From the NCBI GenBank assembly GCA_013373625.1, contig JABXHM010000111.1, forward strand, positions 1 through 35,079: a stretch of DNA of 35,079 bases, in the 5' to 3' direction. Numbering within the stretch: position 1 is the first letter of the stretch; every line of letters begins with the position of its first letter. Position numbers and translations under genes: made by a program. The DNA is from Alteromonadaceae bacterium. Lineage in GTDB: Bacteria > Pseudomonadota > Gammaproteobacteria > Enterobacterales > Alteromonadaceae. Of this stretch, positions 25,163-33,330 are shown one piece after another. Below the pieces are notes generated by a model. That model worked only from the letters and a program-made list of their open reading frames with translations, did not search any database and was not told the DNA's origin.

Positions 25163-25210
25163 CGGCAGCGCTTACCTTCTTGTTTTTCGGCTTAGTTATT
25201 ATGAATAAGT

Positions 25211-26329
25211 TTATTGTGACATTTTTACCGAAATTTGCTCGCCCTTCATCTGTTTTTTCAACATTCTTTTGGTGCGGTCGACAACATCACCCACTAATTG
25301 TCCACATGCAGCATCAATATCATCACCGCGGGTTTTCCGCACTATTACTGTATAACCATATTCCATCAGCACTTTTGCAAACCGATCTATACGTGAATTA
25401 CTTGAACACGTGTAGGGAGAACCCGGATAAGGATTAAACGGTATCAGGTTTATCTTACACGGTGTATCTTTCATTACCCTGGCTAACTCATGAGCCTGAT
25501 CAGTTGAGTCATTGATCTGATTGAGCATGACATACTCTACCGTCACTTTACCCTGGTTAGCCTTGGACTTACTTAAATAGCGTCTTACGCCAGCCAAAAA
25601 CGTCTCAATATTGTACTTTTTATTGATGGGGACAATTTCGTTGCGCAAGGTGTCGTTCGACGCATGCAGTGAAATAGCCAACGCCACGTCAATTTGATCA
25701 CCAAGCATATCCAGTGCCGGCACAACCCCTGAAGTACTGAGTGTTACCCGTCGTTTCGATAAACCAAAACCAAAGTCATCCATCATGATATCCATGGCAG
25801 GTACCACATTTTTAAGATTGAGCAAGGGTTCGCCCATGCCCATCATAACGACGTTAGTTACCGGACGCTGCGAAGTATCATTGGATAACCCCAGGGTTGT
25901 TGCTACACGCCATACCTGACCAATAATCTCGCTGACCGTCAGATTACGGTTAAAGCCTTGCTGCGCCGTAGAGCAAAATGTGCACTCAAGAGCACAACCT
26001 ACCTGAGACGATACACACAAAGTGGCACGATCGGCTTCAGGTATCCACACGGTTTCAACTTCCTGACCGCCCTCCAGTACCAGAGCAAACTTAATAGTGC
26101 CGTCAGTGGCCTGTTGATGATAAGCAATCTCAGGCGCTTTAATCTCGCACAACTCAATCAACTTGGCCCGTAGGTTTTTATTGATATTCGTCATTTGCTC
26201 AAAGTCGCCAACACCGTGCTGATAGATCCACTTCATGACCTGATCAGCTCGGAATGGTTTTTCGCCAATCTCGGCGAAATATTCACGCAATCCTTGCCGA
26301 TTAAAATTCAATAGATTTATTTTGGTCAT
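25211..26329 (-). CDS. rlmN: dual-specificity RNA methyltransferase RlmN
   Basis: RlmN is a radical-SAM enzyme that makes m2A2503 in 23S rRNA and m2A37 in some tRNAs. The [4Fe-4S]/SAM motif CxxxCxxC is C112-A-L-E-C116-T-F-C119. Also visible are GMGEPLLN and the methyl-carrying Cys region DDIDAACGQL (C342). Length 372 aa is standard. It needs an Fe-S cluster, again linking to the suf block. It is downstream of ndk behind a terminator hairpin and upstream of pilW. Confidence 0.97.
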   Translation of the reverse strand: MTKINLLNFNRQGLREYFAEIGEKPFRADQVMKWIYQHGVGDFEQMTNINKNLRAKLIELCEIKAPEIAYHQQATDGTIKFALVLEGGQEVETVWIPEADRATLCVSSQVGCALECTFCSTAQQGFNRNLTVSEIIGQVWRVATTLGLSNDTSQRPVTNVVMMGMGEPLLNLKNVVPAMDIMMDDFGFGLSKRRVTLSTSGVVPALDMLGDQIDVALAISLHASNDTLRNEIVPINKKYNIETFLAGVRRYLSKSKANQGKVTVEYVMLNQINDSTDQAHELARVMKDTPCKINLIPFNPYPGSPYTCSSNSRIDRFAKVLMEYGYTVIVRKTRGDDIDAACGQLVGDVVDRTKRMLKKQMKGEQISVKMSQ

Positions 26330-26408
26330 AAAAGATTATCAACTTAACGAAATTCGGGTTTAAAACGCGCATAGAATATCACGAAATGGATATTCATTCA
26401 CAGACACA

Positions 26409-26433
26409 AAAGGGAGCCGAAGCTCCCTTTTTT
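26409..26433 (-). terminator. intrinsic terminator after ndk (bidirectional)
   Basis: AAAGGGAGC and GCTCCCTTT form a 9-bp stem. The loop reads TTCG on the minus strand, a stable UUCG tetraloop, followed by T residues. The plus strand also has a run of T. It lies 21 nt past the ndk stop. Confidence 0.9.
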
Positions 26434-26453
26434 TAAATGCTTTGGCGTTTCGC

Positions 26454-26885
26454 TTAGCGAGTGCGTGGGCAAATCTCTTCTTCAGAGAAAAAGTACGCGA
26501 TTTCGCGCGCTGCAGACTCTGGTGCATCAGAACCGTGAACAGCGTTCTCATCGATAGATACAGCATAGTCAGCACGCAGAGTACCAGCGGCTGCTTCAGC
26601 TGGGTTTGTTGCACCCATGATTTCACGGTTTTTAACAACGGCATTTTCGCCTTCAAGCACCTGAACCATTACCGGGCCAGACGTCATAAAATCAACTAAC
26701 GCACCAAAGAAAGGACGCTCTTTGTGTTCAGCATAAAAACCTTCGGCTTGTTCTTTGCTCATGTGTACCATTTTAGAAGCAACGATGCGCAGACTTGCAG
26801 ATTCAAAACGGTTGTAAATAGCACCGATAACATTTTTTGCTACGGCATCAGGCTTAATGATTGAGAAAGTACGCTCTAGAGCCAT
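26454..26885 (-). CDS. ndk: nucleoside diphosphate kinase
   Basis: Ndk transfers the gamma-phosphate of ATP to NDPs through a phospho-histidine. The 143-aa length and the start MALERTFSIIKPDAV match the family; a longer frame beginning at 26975 is rejected. The active-site NAVHGSD contains H117, and K11 lies in KPDA. GGAGA lies ~8 nt upstream of ATG 26885. It sits between sufE and rlmN, which corresponds to the place of ndk after the isc operon in Pseudomonas-type genomes. Confidence 0.98.
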   Translation of the reverse strand: MALERTFSIIKPDAVAKNVIGAIYNRFESASLRIVASKMVHMSKEQAEGFYAEHKERPFFGALVDFMTSGPVMVQVLEGENAVVKNREIMGATNPAEAAAGTLRADYAVSIDENAVHGSDAPESAAREIAYFFSEEEICPRTR

Positions 26886-26924
26886 CTTCTGTCTCCGGTT
26901 ATAATTGTAAAATTTTGGCCGCGA

Positions 26925-26953
26925 ATTATAGGCAATCTTTAGAGCATTGCCTA
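26925..26953 (-). promoter_or_regulatory. ndk promoter overlapping a perfect dyad
   Basis: On the minus strand TAGGCA and a perfect TATAAT are 17 nt apart. The arms AGGCAAT (26930-26936) and ATTGCCT (26946-26952) form a perfect 7-9-7 inverted repeat that fills the -10/-35 spacer, as an operator for a dimeric repressor would. A second AT-rich dyad, CAATTAT/ATAATTG, lies upstream at 26966-26991. Confidence 0.55.
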
Positions 26954-27020
26954 GGGGCTTGTCAGCAATTATCAAAAAATCTTAATAATTGTGGTCAACA
27001 AACACCGATTATTGTCGAAA

Positions 27021-27431
27021 TCAGGCGTATTGTGCCGCCAAATTCTGAATTTTACTGACTATAGCACGTAATCCGTTTCCACGAGTAGGCGTAATATGAC
27101 GCTCTAAATCGAGTTCATTAAAGTACCCATCAATATCAAAAGCAATGATCTCGGCGGGCGTTTTATCGTTATATGCTGCCATAACGAGAGCTAACAGACC
27201 GTGAACAATAACCGCATCACTGTCGACTTCAAAATGCAACGTTTCACCCTGCATTGAGGAAACCAGCCATACACTACTCTGACAGCCTTTGACTAAACGC
27301 TCAGGCGTTTTATAGCTGTCATCGAGGCGCGGTAATGCTTTACCCAGGTCAATGATGTACTGATAACGTTGTTCCCAGTCATCAAAAAACTCTAGATCTT
27401 CGATGATTTCCTGACTCGAAGGTAACTGCAT
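27021..27431 (-). CDS. sufE: cysteine desulfuration protein SufE
   Basis: SufE accepts persulfide sulfur from SufS on its conserved Cys and passes it to SufBCD. The 136-aa protein has C50 in VKGCQSSVW, and ends with the family segment ERHITPTRGNGLRAIVSKI. It is the last gene of the suf unit, 38 bp after sufT. No clear terminator was found between sufE and the ndk promoter. Confidence 0.96.
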   Translation of the reverse strand: MQLPSSQEIIEDLEFFDDWEQRYQYIIDLGKALPRLDDSYKTPERLVKGCQSSVWLVSSMQGETLHFEVDSDAVIVHGLLALVMAAYNDKTPAEIIAFDIDGYFNELDLERHITPTRGNGLRAIVSKIQNLAAQYA

Positions 27432-27469
27432 TCAACTCTCTCTCATAGATAATAGAAGGGGGCACTCAA

Positions 27470-28003
27470 TTAAAAGAACAAGCCGGCTTCAAGCTGTGCT
27501 TCTTCACTCATTTTGTCTCGCGACCACGGCGGATCGAAGACCAGTTCCACACTAACATCCCGCACATTTGGCACCAGACCAACCCGGTATTCAACATCGC
27601 CAACCAACACAGGCCCCATACCGCACCCCGGAGCGGTTAGCGTCATATCAATATTGACGATTTGACGTTCTGCATCAATATTAACTGCGTAGATCAACCC
27701 CAGTGACACAAGGTTAATCGGAATTTCCGGATCATAAATGGTTTCGAGTGCTTGCCAGACCTGGCTTTCATCGATGCTGTTGTCAGCCGGTGCCGTAAAA
27801 TCGAGGGTTTGTGGCTTGCGGCCAATGGCATCGGCGTCGGTACCGTCTATACGCAGCATATTGCCGCGCCAGGTGACGGTGTAGTTGCCACCGAGATCTT
27901 GTGTAATATTGACAAATTCACCATCGGGAATAATGACAGTTTCACCAGAGGGAACCTTTCGGGACTTCACTTCACGTTCGGTCACGACCATTTTTTGCTT
28001 CAT
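27470..28003 (-). CDS. sufT: Fe-S cluster assembly protein SufT (DUF59/MIP18 family)
   Basis: SufT is an auxiliary maturation factor of Fe-S proteins. The 177-aa protein has an N-terminal extension (residues ~1-80) and a C-terminal MIP18/DUF59 domain with VWQALETIYDPEIPINLVSLGLIY, the Cys-containing LTAPGCGMGPV and the terminal VFDPPWSRDKMSEEAQLEAGLF motif. It lies 8 bp after sufA. Confidence 0.93.
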   Translation of the reverse strand: MKQKMVVTEREVKSRKVPSGETVIIPDGEFVNITQDLGGNYTVTWRGNMLRIDGTDADAIGRKPQTLDFTAPADNSIDESQVWQALETIYDPEIPINLVSLGLIYAVNIDAERQIVNIDMTLTAPGCGMGPVLVGDVEYRVGLVPNVRDVSVELVFDPPWSRDKMSEEAQLEAGLFF

Positions 28004-28011
28004 AGCGTGCG

Positions 28012-28368
28012 TTATCCGATGTTAAAGCTTTCACCGCAACCGCATTCGTCGACCACGTTGGGGTTGAAGTATTTAATGACGCCGTTGACACCTTCCTGAA
28101 CATAATCAATCTCAGTGTTTTTAAGTAATGACACCGCATCTTTGGCGACGGCAACGGTTAACTTATCGGAGACGCTGAGCACCTCATCGCCATCTTCGGT
28201 GGCGTCGGCAAAATCCAGTACATAAGCATAACCGGTACAGCCGCTCACTTTGGTCGATAAACGGATAATCTTATCAGGATGGTTTTTCAGCTTTCCTTCA
28301 AAATGCCTGATCGCTTCAGGGGTTAATGTCACCACATCCTGACTGGGCACAAATGTTTCTACGGTCAT
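28012..28368 (-). CDS. sufA: A-type Fe-S carrier SufA/IscA-like
   Basis: A-type carriers receive clusters from SufBCD and deliver them to apoproteins. The 118-aa protein has the three conserved Cys: C44 in VSGCTGY, and C109 and C111 in ECGCGESF. The longer VDECGCGESFNIG ending is typical of the SufA/IscA family. Position within suf favours the name SufA, but sequence alone cannot separate SufA from IscA with certainty. It is 12 bp after sufS. Confidence 0.92.
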   Translation of the reverse strand: MTVETFVPSQDVVTLTPEAIRHFEGKLKNHPDKIIRLSTKVSGCTGYAYVLDFADATEDGDEVLSVSDKLTVAVAKDAVSLLKNTEIDYVQEGVNGVIKYFNPNVVDECGCGESFNIG

Positions 28369-28380
28369 TGGTAAATCCTC

Positions 28381-29598
28381 CTAACCCAACATTGCTTGGG
28401 CTTTGCGCAAACCTGTGAAGAATGCAGACACTTCATCAAGTGTGTTATACAACGAAAACGACGCTCGCGCAGTGCCGTTAATGCCTAAACGATGCATGAG
28501 CGGTTGAGCACAGTTATCACCGGTTCGGATCGCAATTCCCTGGCGGTCCAGAATAAAGCCGATATCTGCCGGATGCGCCTGCTCCATCACAAAGCTTAAA
28601 ATACCCACTTTACCAGGCGCAGTGCCAATAAGGCGCATGCCGTCAATGTGAGCGGCTTGTTCCATAGCAGAGGCAATGAGCAAACTTTCGTGAGCCTGCA
28701 CAGCGGCTAAATCCAGTGTACTGAACCACTCAACAGCAGCGCCTAATCCTATTGCGCCTGCGATGTTAGGTGTACCTGCCTCAAGTCGGTTTGGCAACAC
28801 ACCCCAAGTTGCTTCCTGGTAGGTCACATCTGCAATCATCTCGCCGCCGGTTAACCAAACTGGCCAGTCTTCAAGCACTGATTTTTTGCCCCACAACACG
28901 CCTATGCCAGTAGGGCCGAACAGCTTGTGCCCTGAGAAGGCATAAAAATCACAACCTAATACCTGCACATCAACACCGCCGTGAGCAATACCTTGGGCGC
29001 CGTCAACTAACACCAATGCACCGTAAGCCTTGGCCATGGCGGTGAGTTCTTTAACCGGATTAACGGTACCCAGCGCGTTAGACACATGAGGAAACGCGAC
29101 CATACGCGTATTCGGCCCAAGCGAAGCTTTAAAGGTCTCAATATCCAATTCGCCGTTATCAAATATGGGGGCGATTCTCAGCGTTGCACCACTGTGCAGG
29201 CAGGCTTGTTGCCAGGTTACCAGATTAGCATGGTGTTCCATTTCGGTGACCACTACTTCGTCACCAGCCTGCAATTGTTCGGCCAGCCCTCTGGCGACTA
29301 AATTAATGCTTTCTGTCGTGCCACTGGTCCAAATAACCTCTTCGCGGCTTTGAGCTTTGATAAAGCCCGCAACCTGCTCCCTCGCTCGTTCATAACGTCT
29401 GGTTGCCTCATCGGATAAATGATGTGCTCCACGATGCACGTTAGCGTTACACCGCGTATAAAAGTCAACAATGGCATCGATAACAGCTTGCGGCTTTTGG
29501 GTAGTGGCTGCATTGTCTAAATAGACAAGCGGTTTGCCATCTATGTGTTGCGACAGAATGGGGAATTGCTCGCGAATAGCCGCTACATCGAAACTCAT
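28381..29598 (-). CDS. sufS: group II cysteine desulfurase SufS
   Basis: SufS is a PLP enzyme that takes sulfur from cysteine and hands it to SufE. The 405-aa protein has YLDNAATTQKP near the N-terminus, PLP lysine K225 in FSGHKLFGP, and the active-site Cys363 in IRTGDNCAQPLM, where most homologues have RTGHHCAQP. It overlaps sufD by 4 nt (ATGA). It is a second cysteine desulfurase next to the IscS-type enzyme in the same block. Confidence 0.97.
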   Translation of the reverse strand: MSFDVAAIREQFPILSQHIDGKPLVYLDNAATTQKPQAVIDAIVDFYTRCNANVHRGAHHLSDEATRRYERAREQVAGFIKAQSREEVIWTSGTTESINLVARGLAEQLQAGDEVVVTEMEHHANLVTWQQACLHSGATLRIAPIFDNGELDIETFKASLGPNTRMVAFPHVSNALGTVNPVKELTAMAKAYGALVLVDGAQGIAHGGVDVQVLGCDFYAFSGHKLFGPTGIGVLWGKKSVLEDWPVWLTGGEMIADVTYQEATWGVLPNRLEAGTPNIAGAIGLGAAVEWFSTLDLAAVQAHESLLIASAMEQAAHIDGMRLIGTAPGKVGILSFVMEQAHPADIGFILDRQGIAIRTGDNCAQPLMHRLGINGTARASFSLYNTLDEVSAFFTGLRKAQAMLG

Positions 29599-30857
29599 TT
29601 TACCTCCATGCCGACAAAGCGGTCATGCAGTTGAGTAAGTAACCACGCAGATATTGCCTGATTTGGCATTTGCTTGATCAATTCCTGAATAAAACCAAAG
29701 TTCAGCATAATCAATGCCTGACTGCGCTTAATACCGCGGGTCAGTAAATAATACAGCGCAGTTTCGTCGATCTCTGCGACCGTGGCGCCGTGGGCACACT
29801 TCACATCGTCAGCGTAAATCTCAAGTTCTGGTTTGGTGTTAATGATCGCTCGTCGTGAAAGCAGCAAATTACGATTATTTAACTCAGCAAGGGTTTTCTG
29901 CGCATCGCGGTGAATATGAATGCGACCATTGAATACCGCTTTTGCGCGATCACCAACAATACCACGGGCATTCTCTTCCGTTGTGCAGTTTGGCACCGCA
30001 TGTTCAATGGTAGTATGCAGGTCAAACAGCTCGCCTTCCGCCAACAAATACATGGCATTGATCTTCGCATTGGCAAACTCGCCGGCATATTCAACATCAA
30101 TATCGAGACGCGACAACTGACTGCCGTACCCTACCAGCGTACTGTTAAGTTGGGATTTCTCACCCAACCTGAAGTGACAGCCACCAACGTGCATCGCTTC
30201 GCCGGTGTACATGGCCAGCCGATAATGTTCCAGATAAGCGTTATCATCAATAACGAATTCACTGAACGCCGTATTAAAACTGTTTGTGCTGCCGTGACCA
30301 TCTTCAAACACTGTGGCGCGCGCACCCTCCTGTACATGCACAAGCACGCGCATGTGCTGATCACCTTCATTATTCGCCAACTGGGTTATACGAACAGGGG
30401 TTGATACAGACTTGCCCGCGTCATACTGAATGAACACACCGTCACTCAGTAATGCATCGTTCACCTGACCAAATAGATGCTTAGTTGGTTTAACCTTATT
30501 CAGGTTGGTTTTGATAACATCTTGCTGCGCAGTACTTGCCTCAGCAAAGGTGACAATCCGGAATCCGTCGGGCAAAGACAACTTTTTGATATCGGTTAAC
30601 AGCGTGTTACCACTAAATACCAATTCAATTGCTGTCAGATCATCGATGACCGGAACAGCTAATGCGCTGTCAGACGGTGACGACATCGCCACGCTGCGTT
30701 TTTCTATTGGTAACAACGGCGTAAAACGCCAGTCTTCCTGACGACGTACAGGCCAGCTAACTTTTTCCAGTTCGGCCAACGCGACCTGCCGGTGTGGGGC
30801 AAGCCAGTCCTGACGTGTTTGTCCCGCGGCGATTACCTCAGACAGCCACTGGCTCAT
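29595..30857 (-). CDS. sufD: Fe-S cluster scaffold subunit SufD
   Basis: SufD forms the SufBC2D scaffold with SufB and SufC; its beta-helix core resembles SufB. The 420-aa protein has RRQEDWRFTPL near the N-terminus, and in the C-terminal half EIYADDVKCAHGATVAEIDE (with conserved Cys and His at the SufB interface) and LLTRGI. It overlaps sufC and sufS by 4 nt each, so translation is coupled. Confidence 0.96.
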   Translation of the reverse strand: MSQWLSEVIAAGQTRQDWLAPHRQVALAELEKVSWPVRRQEDWRFTPLLPIEKRSVAMSSPSDSALAVPVIDDLTAIELVFSGNTLLTDIKKLSLPDGFRIVTFAEASTAQQDVIKTNLNKVKPTKHLFGQVNDALLSDGVFIQYDAGKSVSTPVRITQLANNEGDQHMRVLVHVQEGARATVFEDGHGSTNSFNTAFSEFVIDDNAYLEHYRLAMYTGEAMHVGGCHFRLGEKSQLNSTLVGYGSQLSRLDIDVEYAGEFANAKINAMYLLAEGELFDLHTTIEHAVPNCTTEENARGIVGDRAKAVFNGRIHIHRDAQKTLAELNNRNLLLSRRAIINTKPELEIYADDVKCAHGATVAEIDETALYYLLTRGIKRSQALIMLNFGFIQELIKQMPNQAISAWLLTQLHDRFVGMEVK

Positions 30858-31615
30858 GCATCTGCCTCCTCGTACGCCTTACCAAGAAAGGCGTAGCCCG
30901 ACTTTTCGACTTCCAGAGCCAGTGATGCATCGCCACTTTTTACAATTTCACCATCAGCCAGAATGTGTACAAAATCAGGTTTAATATAATCGAGCAAACG
31001 CTGGTAATGGGTAACGACAACAAAGCTACGTTTGCCATCACGCTGGCTGTTAACACCTTCTGCAACCACTTGCAAAGCATCAACGTCGAGCCCTGAATCA
31101 GACTCATCCAGAATACAAAGCTTTGGCTCCAACAAAATCATTTGCATGATTTCATTACGCTTTTTCTCACCACCGGAGAAGCCTTCGTTGACGCCACGCT
31201 TTAAGAAATCGAGTGGTAACTGAACCTGTTTACAAGCAGCTTTAGCTTTCTTCAAAAATTCAGCAGCAGTTAATGGTTCTTCACCACGATGCTCACGTAG
31301 CGCATTAACCGACTCTTTAAGAAACTCCATATTGCTGACACCCGGTATTTCAACCGGATACTGAAACGCCAGAAAAAGTCCTTCGCGGGCACGTTCTTCC
31401 ACTTCAAGTTCAAGTAAATCCTTGCCGTTTAGTGTGGCACTGCCGCCTGTTACTTCATAACCTTCCCGGCCCGACAATACGTAACCTAGCGTACTTTTAC
31501 CGGCACCATTTGGTCCCATGATGGCATGAACTTCACCTGGTTTTACTTCCAGATTAAGCCCTTTAATAATTGTTTTATCTTCAACACTGGCGTGCAAATT
31601 ATCGATAGATAACAT
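30854..31615 (-). CDS. sufC: SufC ATPase of the SufBCD complex
   Basis: SufC is the ABC-type ATPase that drives conformational change in the scaffold. The 253-aa protein has Walker A GPNGAGKST, the Q-loop FQYPVEIPGVS, the variant signature FSGGEKKRNEI, Walker B LCILDESDSGLD and the H-loop VVTHYQ. It lies 8 bp after sufB. Confidence 0.98.
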   Translation of the reverse strand: MLSIDNLHASVEDKTIIKGLNLEVKPGEVHAIMGPNGAGKSTLGYVLSGREGYEVTGGSATLNGKDLLELEVEERAREGLFLAFQYPVEIPGVSNMEFLKESVNALREHRGEEPLTAAEFLKKAKAACKQVQLPLDFLKRGVNEGFSGGEKKRNEIMQMILLEPKLCILDESDSGLDVDALQVVAEGVNSQRDGKRSFVVVTHYQRLLDYIKPDFVHILADGEIVKSGDASLALEVEKSGYAFLGKAYEEADA

Positions 31616-31623
31616 TAACGTAT

Positions 31624-33060
31624 TTACCCCACAGAACCTTCTAAACTGATTTCAAGTAATTTGCCGGCTTCGACGGCAAATTCCATTGGTAACTCTTTAA
31701 ACACTTCTTTACAGAAGCCATTCACAATCATTGATACCGCTTTTTCGGCATCGAGTCCCCGTTGCTGGCACAGGAACATCTGTTCGTCACTGACTTTGGA
31801 AGTCGTGGCCTCGTGCTCAACAATTGCCGACGGGTTGCGGCTTTCGATATACGGGAAAGTGTGTGCGCCGCACTTATCACCAATTAGTAATGAATCACAC
31901 TGGGTGAAATTTCGCGCGCCATCGGCTTTGGGGCCCATTTGTACCAGACCACGATAGGCGTTGTTGCTGGTGGCCGCTGAAATACCCTTGGAAATAATCG
32001 TCGAGCGGGTATTTTTACCCAAATGTATCATTTTGGTACCGGTATCGGCCTGCTGATGTCCTCTGGTCAGTGCCACCGAGTAAAACTCACCAACACTGTT
32101 ATCGCCTTTTAATACGCAGCTCGGATACTTCCAGGTCACTGCTGAACCGGTTTCAACCTGGGTCCATGAGATTTTGGCATCGTTATGACAAATGCCGCGC
32201 TTGGTCACGAAGTTGTATATACCACCTTTACCGTTTTCGTCACCCGGATACCAGTTTTGCACGGTAGAATATTTAATGTTGGCGTTATCCATAGCAACCA
32301 ACTCGACGACTGCCGCGTGCAGCTGATTTTCATCGCGCTGCGGGGCGGTACAGCCTTCAAGGTAGCTAACATGACTGCCTTCATCGGCGATAATCAAAGT
32401 ACGTTCAAACTGGCCGGTATTTTGTTCGTTGATACGGAAGTAGGTGGACAACTCCATCGGGCAGCGTACACCCTTGGGAATATATACAAATGAACCGTCG
32501 GTGAATACGGCGCTGTTGAGCGCAGCGAAGAAGTTGTCGGTTCGGGGTACAACAGAGCCGATGTATTTTTTGACCAGCTCAGGGTACTTTTGAATGGCTT
32601 CTGATATCGGGCAAAAGATAACGCCGGCATCTTCCAGTTTTTGTCTGAACGTGGTTACCACCGATACAGAATCAAATACGGCGTCAACCGCAACACCAGC
32701 CAGCATTTCCTGCTCATGCAAAGGGATGCCAAGCTTGTTATAGACATCAATTAAATCAGGGTCGACTTCATCGAGTGACTTAGGCTTGTCTTTCATACTT
32801 TTCGGCGACGAATAATACGAAATAGACTGATAATCTACTTTTGGGTAGTCCACGTGAGCCCAGTCCGGCTCATCCATTTCTAACCATGAACGATAGGCTT
32901 TAAGGCGCCATTCCAGCATCCATTCCGGTTCATTCTTCATTGCAGATATACGGTGGATTATGGACTCGTCCAGACCATTCTCGAAGGTGTCAGACTCAAT
33001 TTCTGAATAGAAACCCGCCTCGTATTTTTTCGATAATGCCTGTTCGATTTGCTCGCTCAT
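31624..33060 (-). CDS. sufB: Fe-S cluster scaffold subunit SufB
   Basis: SufB is the subunit on which the cluster is thought to form. The 478-aa protein has the N-terminal helical part with EPEWMLEWRLKAYRSW, and the beta-helix core with RCPMELSTYFRIN, EGCTAPQRDENQLHAAVVEL and HIFPY-like HTFPYIESRN. The GCTAP cysteine and other conserved Cys are retained. It has its own IscR-box-overlapped promoter 75-103 nt upstream, and iscS lies 270 bp further upstream. Confidence 0.98.
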   Translation of the reverse strand: MSEQIEQALSKKYEAGFYSEIESDTFENGLDESIIHRISAMKNEPEWMLEWRLKAYRSWLEMDEPDWAHVDYPKVDYQSISYYSSPKSMKDKPKSLDEVDPDLIDVYNKLGIPLHEQEMLAGVAVDAVFDSVSVVTTFRQKLEDAGVIFCPISEAIQKYPELVKKYIGSVVPRTDNFFAALNSAVFTDGSFVYIPKGVRCPMELSTYFRINEQNTGQFERTLIIADEGSHVSYLEGCTAPQRDENQLHAAVVELVAMDNANIKYSTVQNWYPGDENGKGGIYNFVTKRGICHNDAKISWTQVETGSAVTWKYPSCVLKGDNSVGEFYSVALTRGHQQADTGTKMIHLGKNTRSTIISKGISAATSNNAYRGLVQMGPKADGARNFTQCDSLLIGDKCGAHTFPYIESRNPSAIVEHEATTSKVSDEQMFLCQQRGLDAEKAVSMIVNGFCKEVFKELPMEFAVEAGKLLEISLEGSVG

Positions 33061-33134
33061 TAACTCATCTCACTTTTATTGAACATTTACGTAGGGGGCG
33101 CTACAACAAACTGCGCATCCTACAAATTAGCCGT

Positions 33135-33163
33135 ATTATATAATACCTGAGTAAATCACTCAA
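33135..33163 (-). promoter_or_regulatory. sufB promoter
   Basis: On the minus strand TTGAGT (33158-33163) and a perfect TATAAT (33135-33140) are separated by 17 nt. The -10 lies in the 14-bp palindrome GTATTATATAATAC (33133-33146). The spacer and -35 are covered by an IscR-like box. The leader to sufB would be about 70 nt. Confidence 0.8.
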
Positions 33164-33167
33164 CTAT
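33143..33167 (-). promoter_or_regulatory. IscR type-1-like box upstream of sufB
   Basis: The 25-bp element starts ATAGTTGAGT and ends ACTCAGGTAT on the minus strand, around a 5-nt A/T-rich centre. It agrees with the IscR type 1 consensus (ATASYYGACT ... AGTCRRSTAT) at all but two symmetric positions. It covers the -35 and most of the spacer, so [2Fe-2S]-IscR should repress sufB. Confidence 0.78.
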
Positions 33168-33209
33168 TCACTGCTGCGCTTCAGGTTTGCTGTTTATGCT
33201 GAGATTACT

Positions 33210-33239
33210 GCCCGGAACTCGCGAATCTTGCTTCCGGGC
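33210..33239. repeat. GC-rich inverted repeat between iscS and the sufB promoter
   Basis: GCCCGGAA (33210-33217) and TTCCGGGC (33232-33239) are perfect 8-bp arms around a 14-nt loop. No U-tract follows on the minus strand, so it is at best a weak terminator of the iscRS transcript. Confidence 0.45.
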
Positions 33240-33330
33240 CGCCGCCGTCGGGGGCGCGATCTTGCCTTATTATCGACCAAACTGCAATCACAGCAAGGCA
33301 GGTACGGTTGCATATATGTGATTTTGCGGA

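Noticed and set aside
26454..26975. Extended ndk with 30 extra N-terminal residues
   Set aside because: The family start MALERTFSIIKPDA and a good ribosome binding site at 26885 make the upstream extension unlikely; it covers the predicted promoter.
29910..30404. 164-codon frame on the plus strand
   Set aside because: It is antisense to sufD, which has clear family motifs and overlaps its neighbours by 4 nt.
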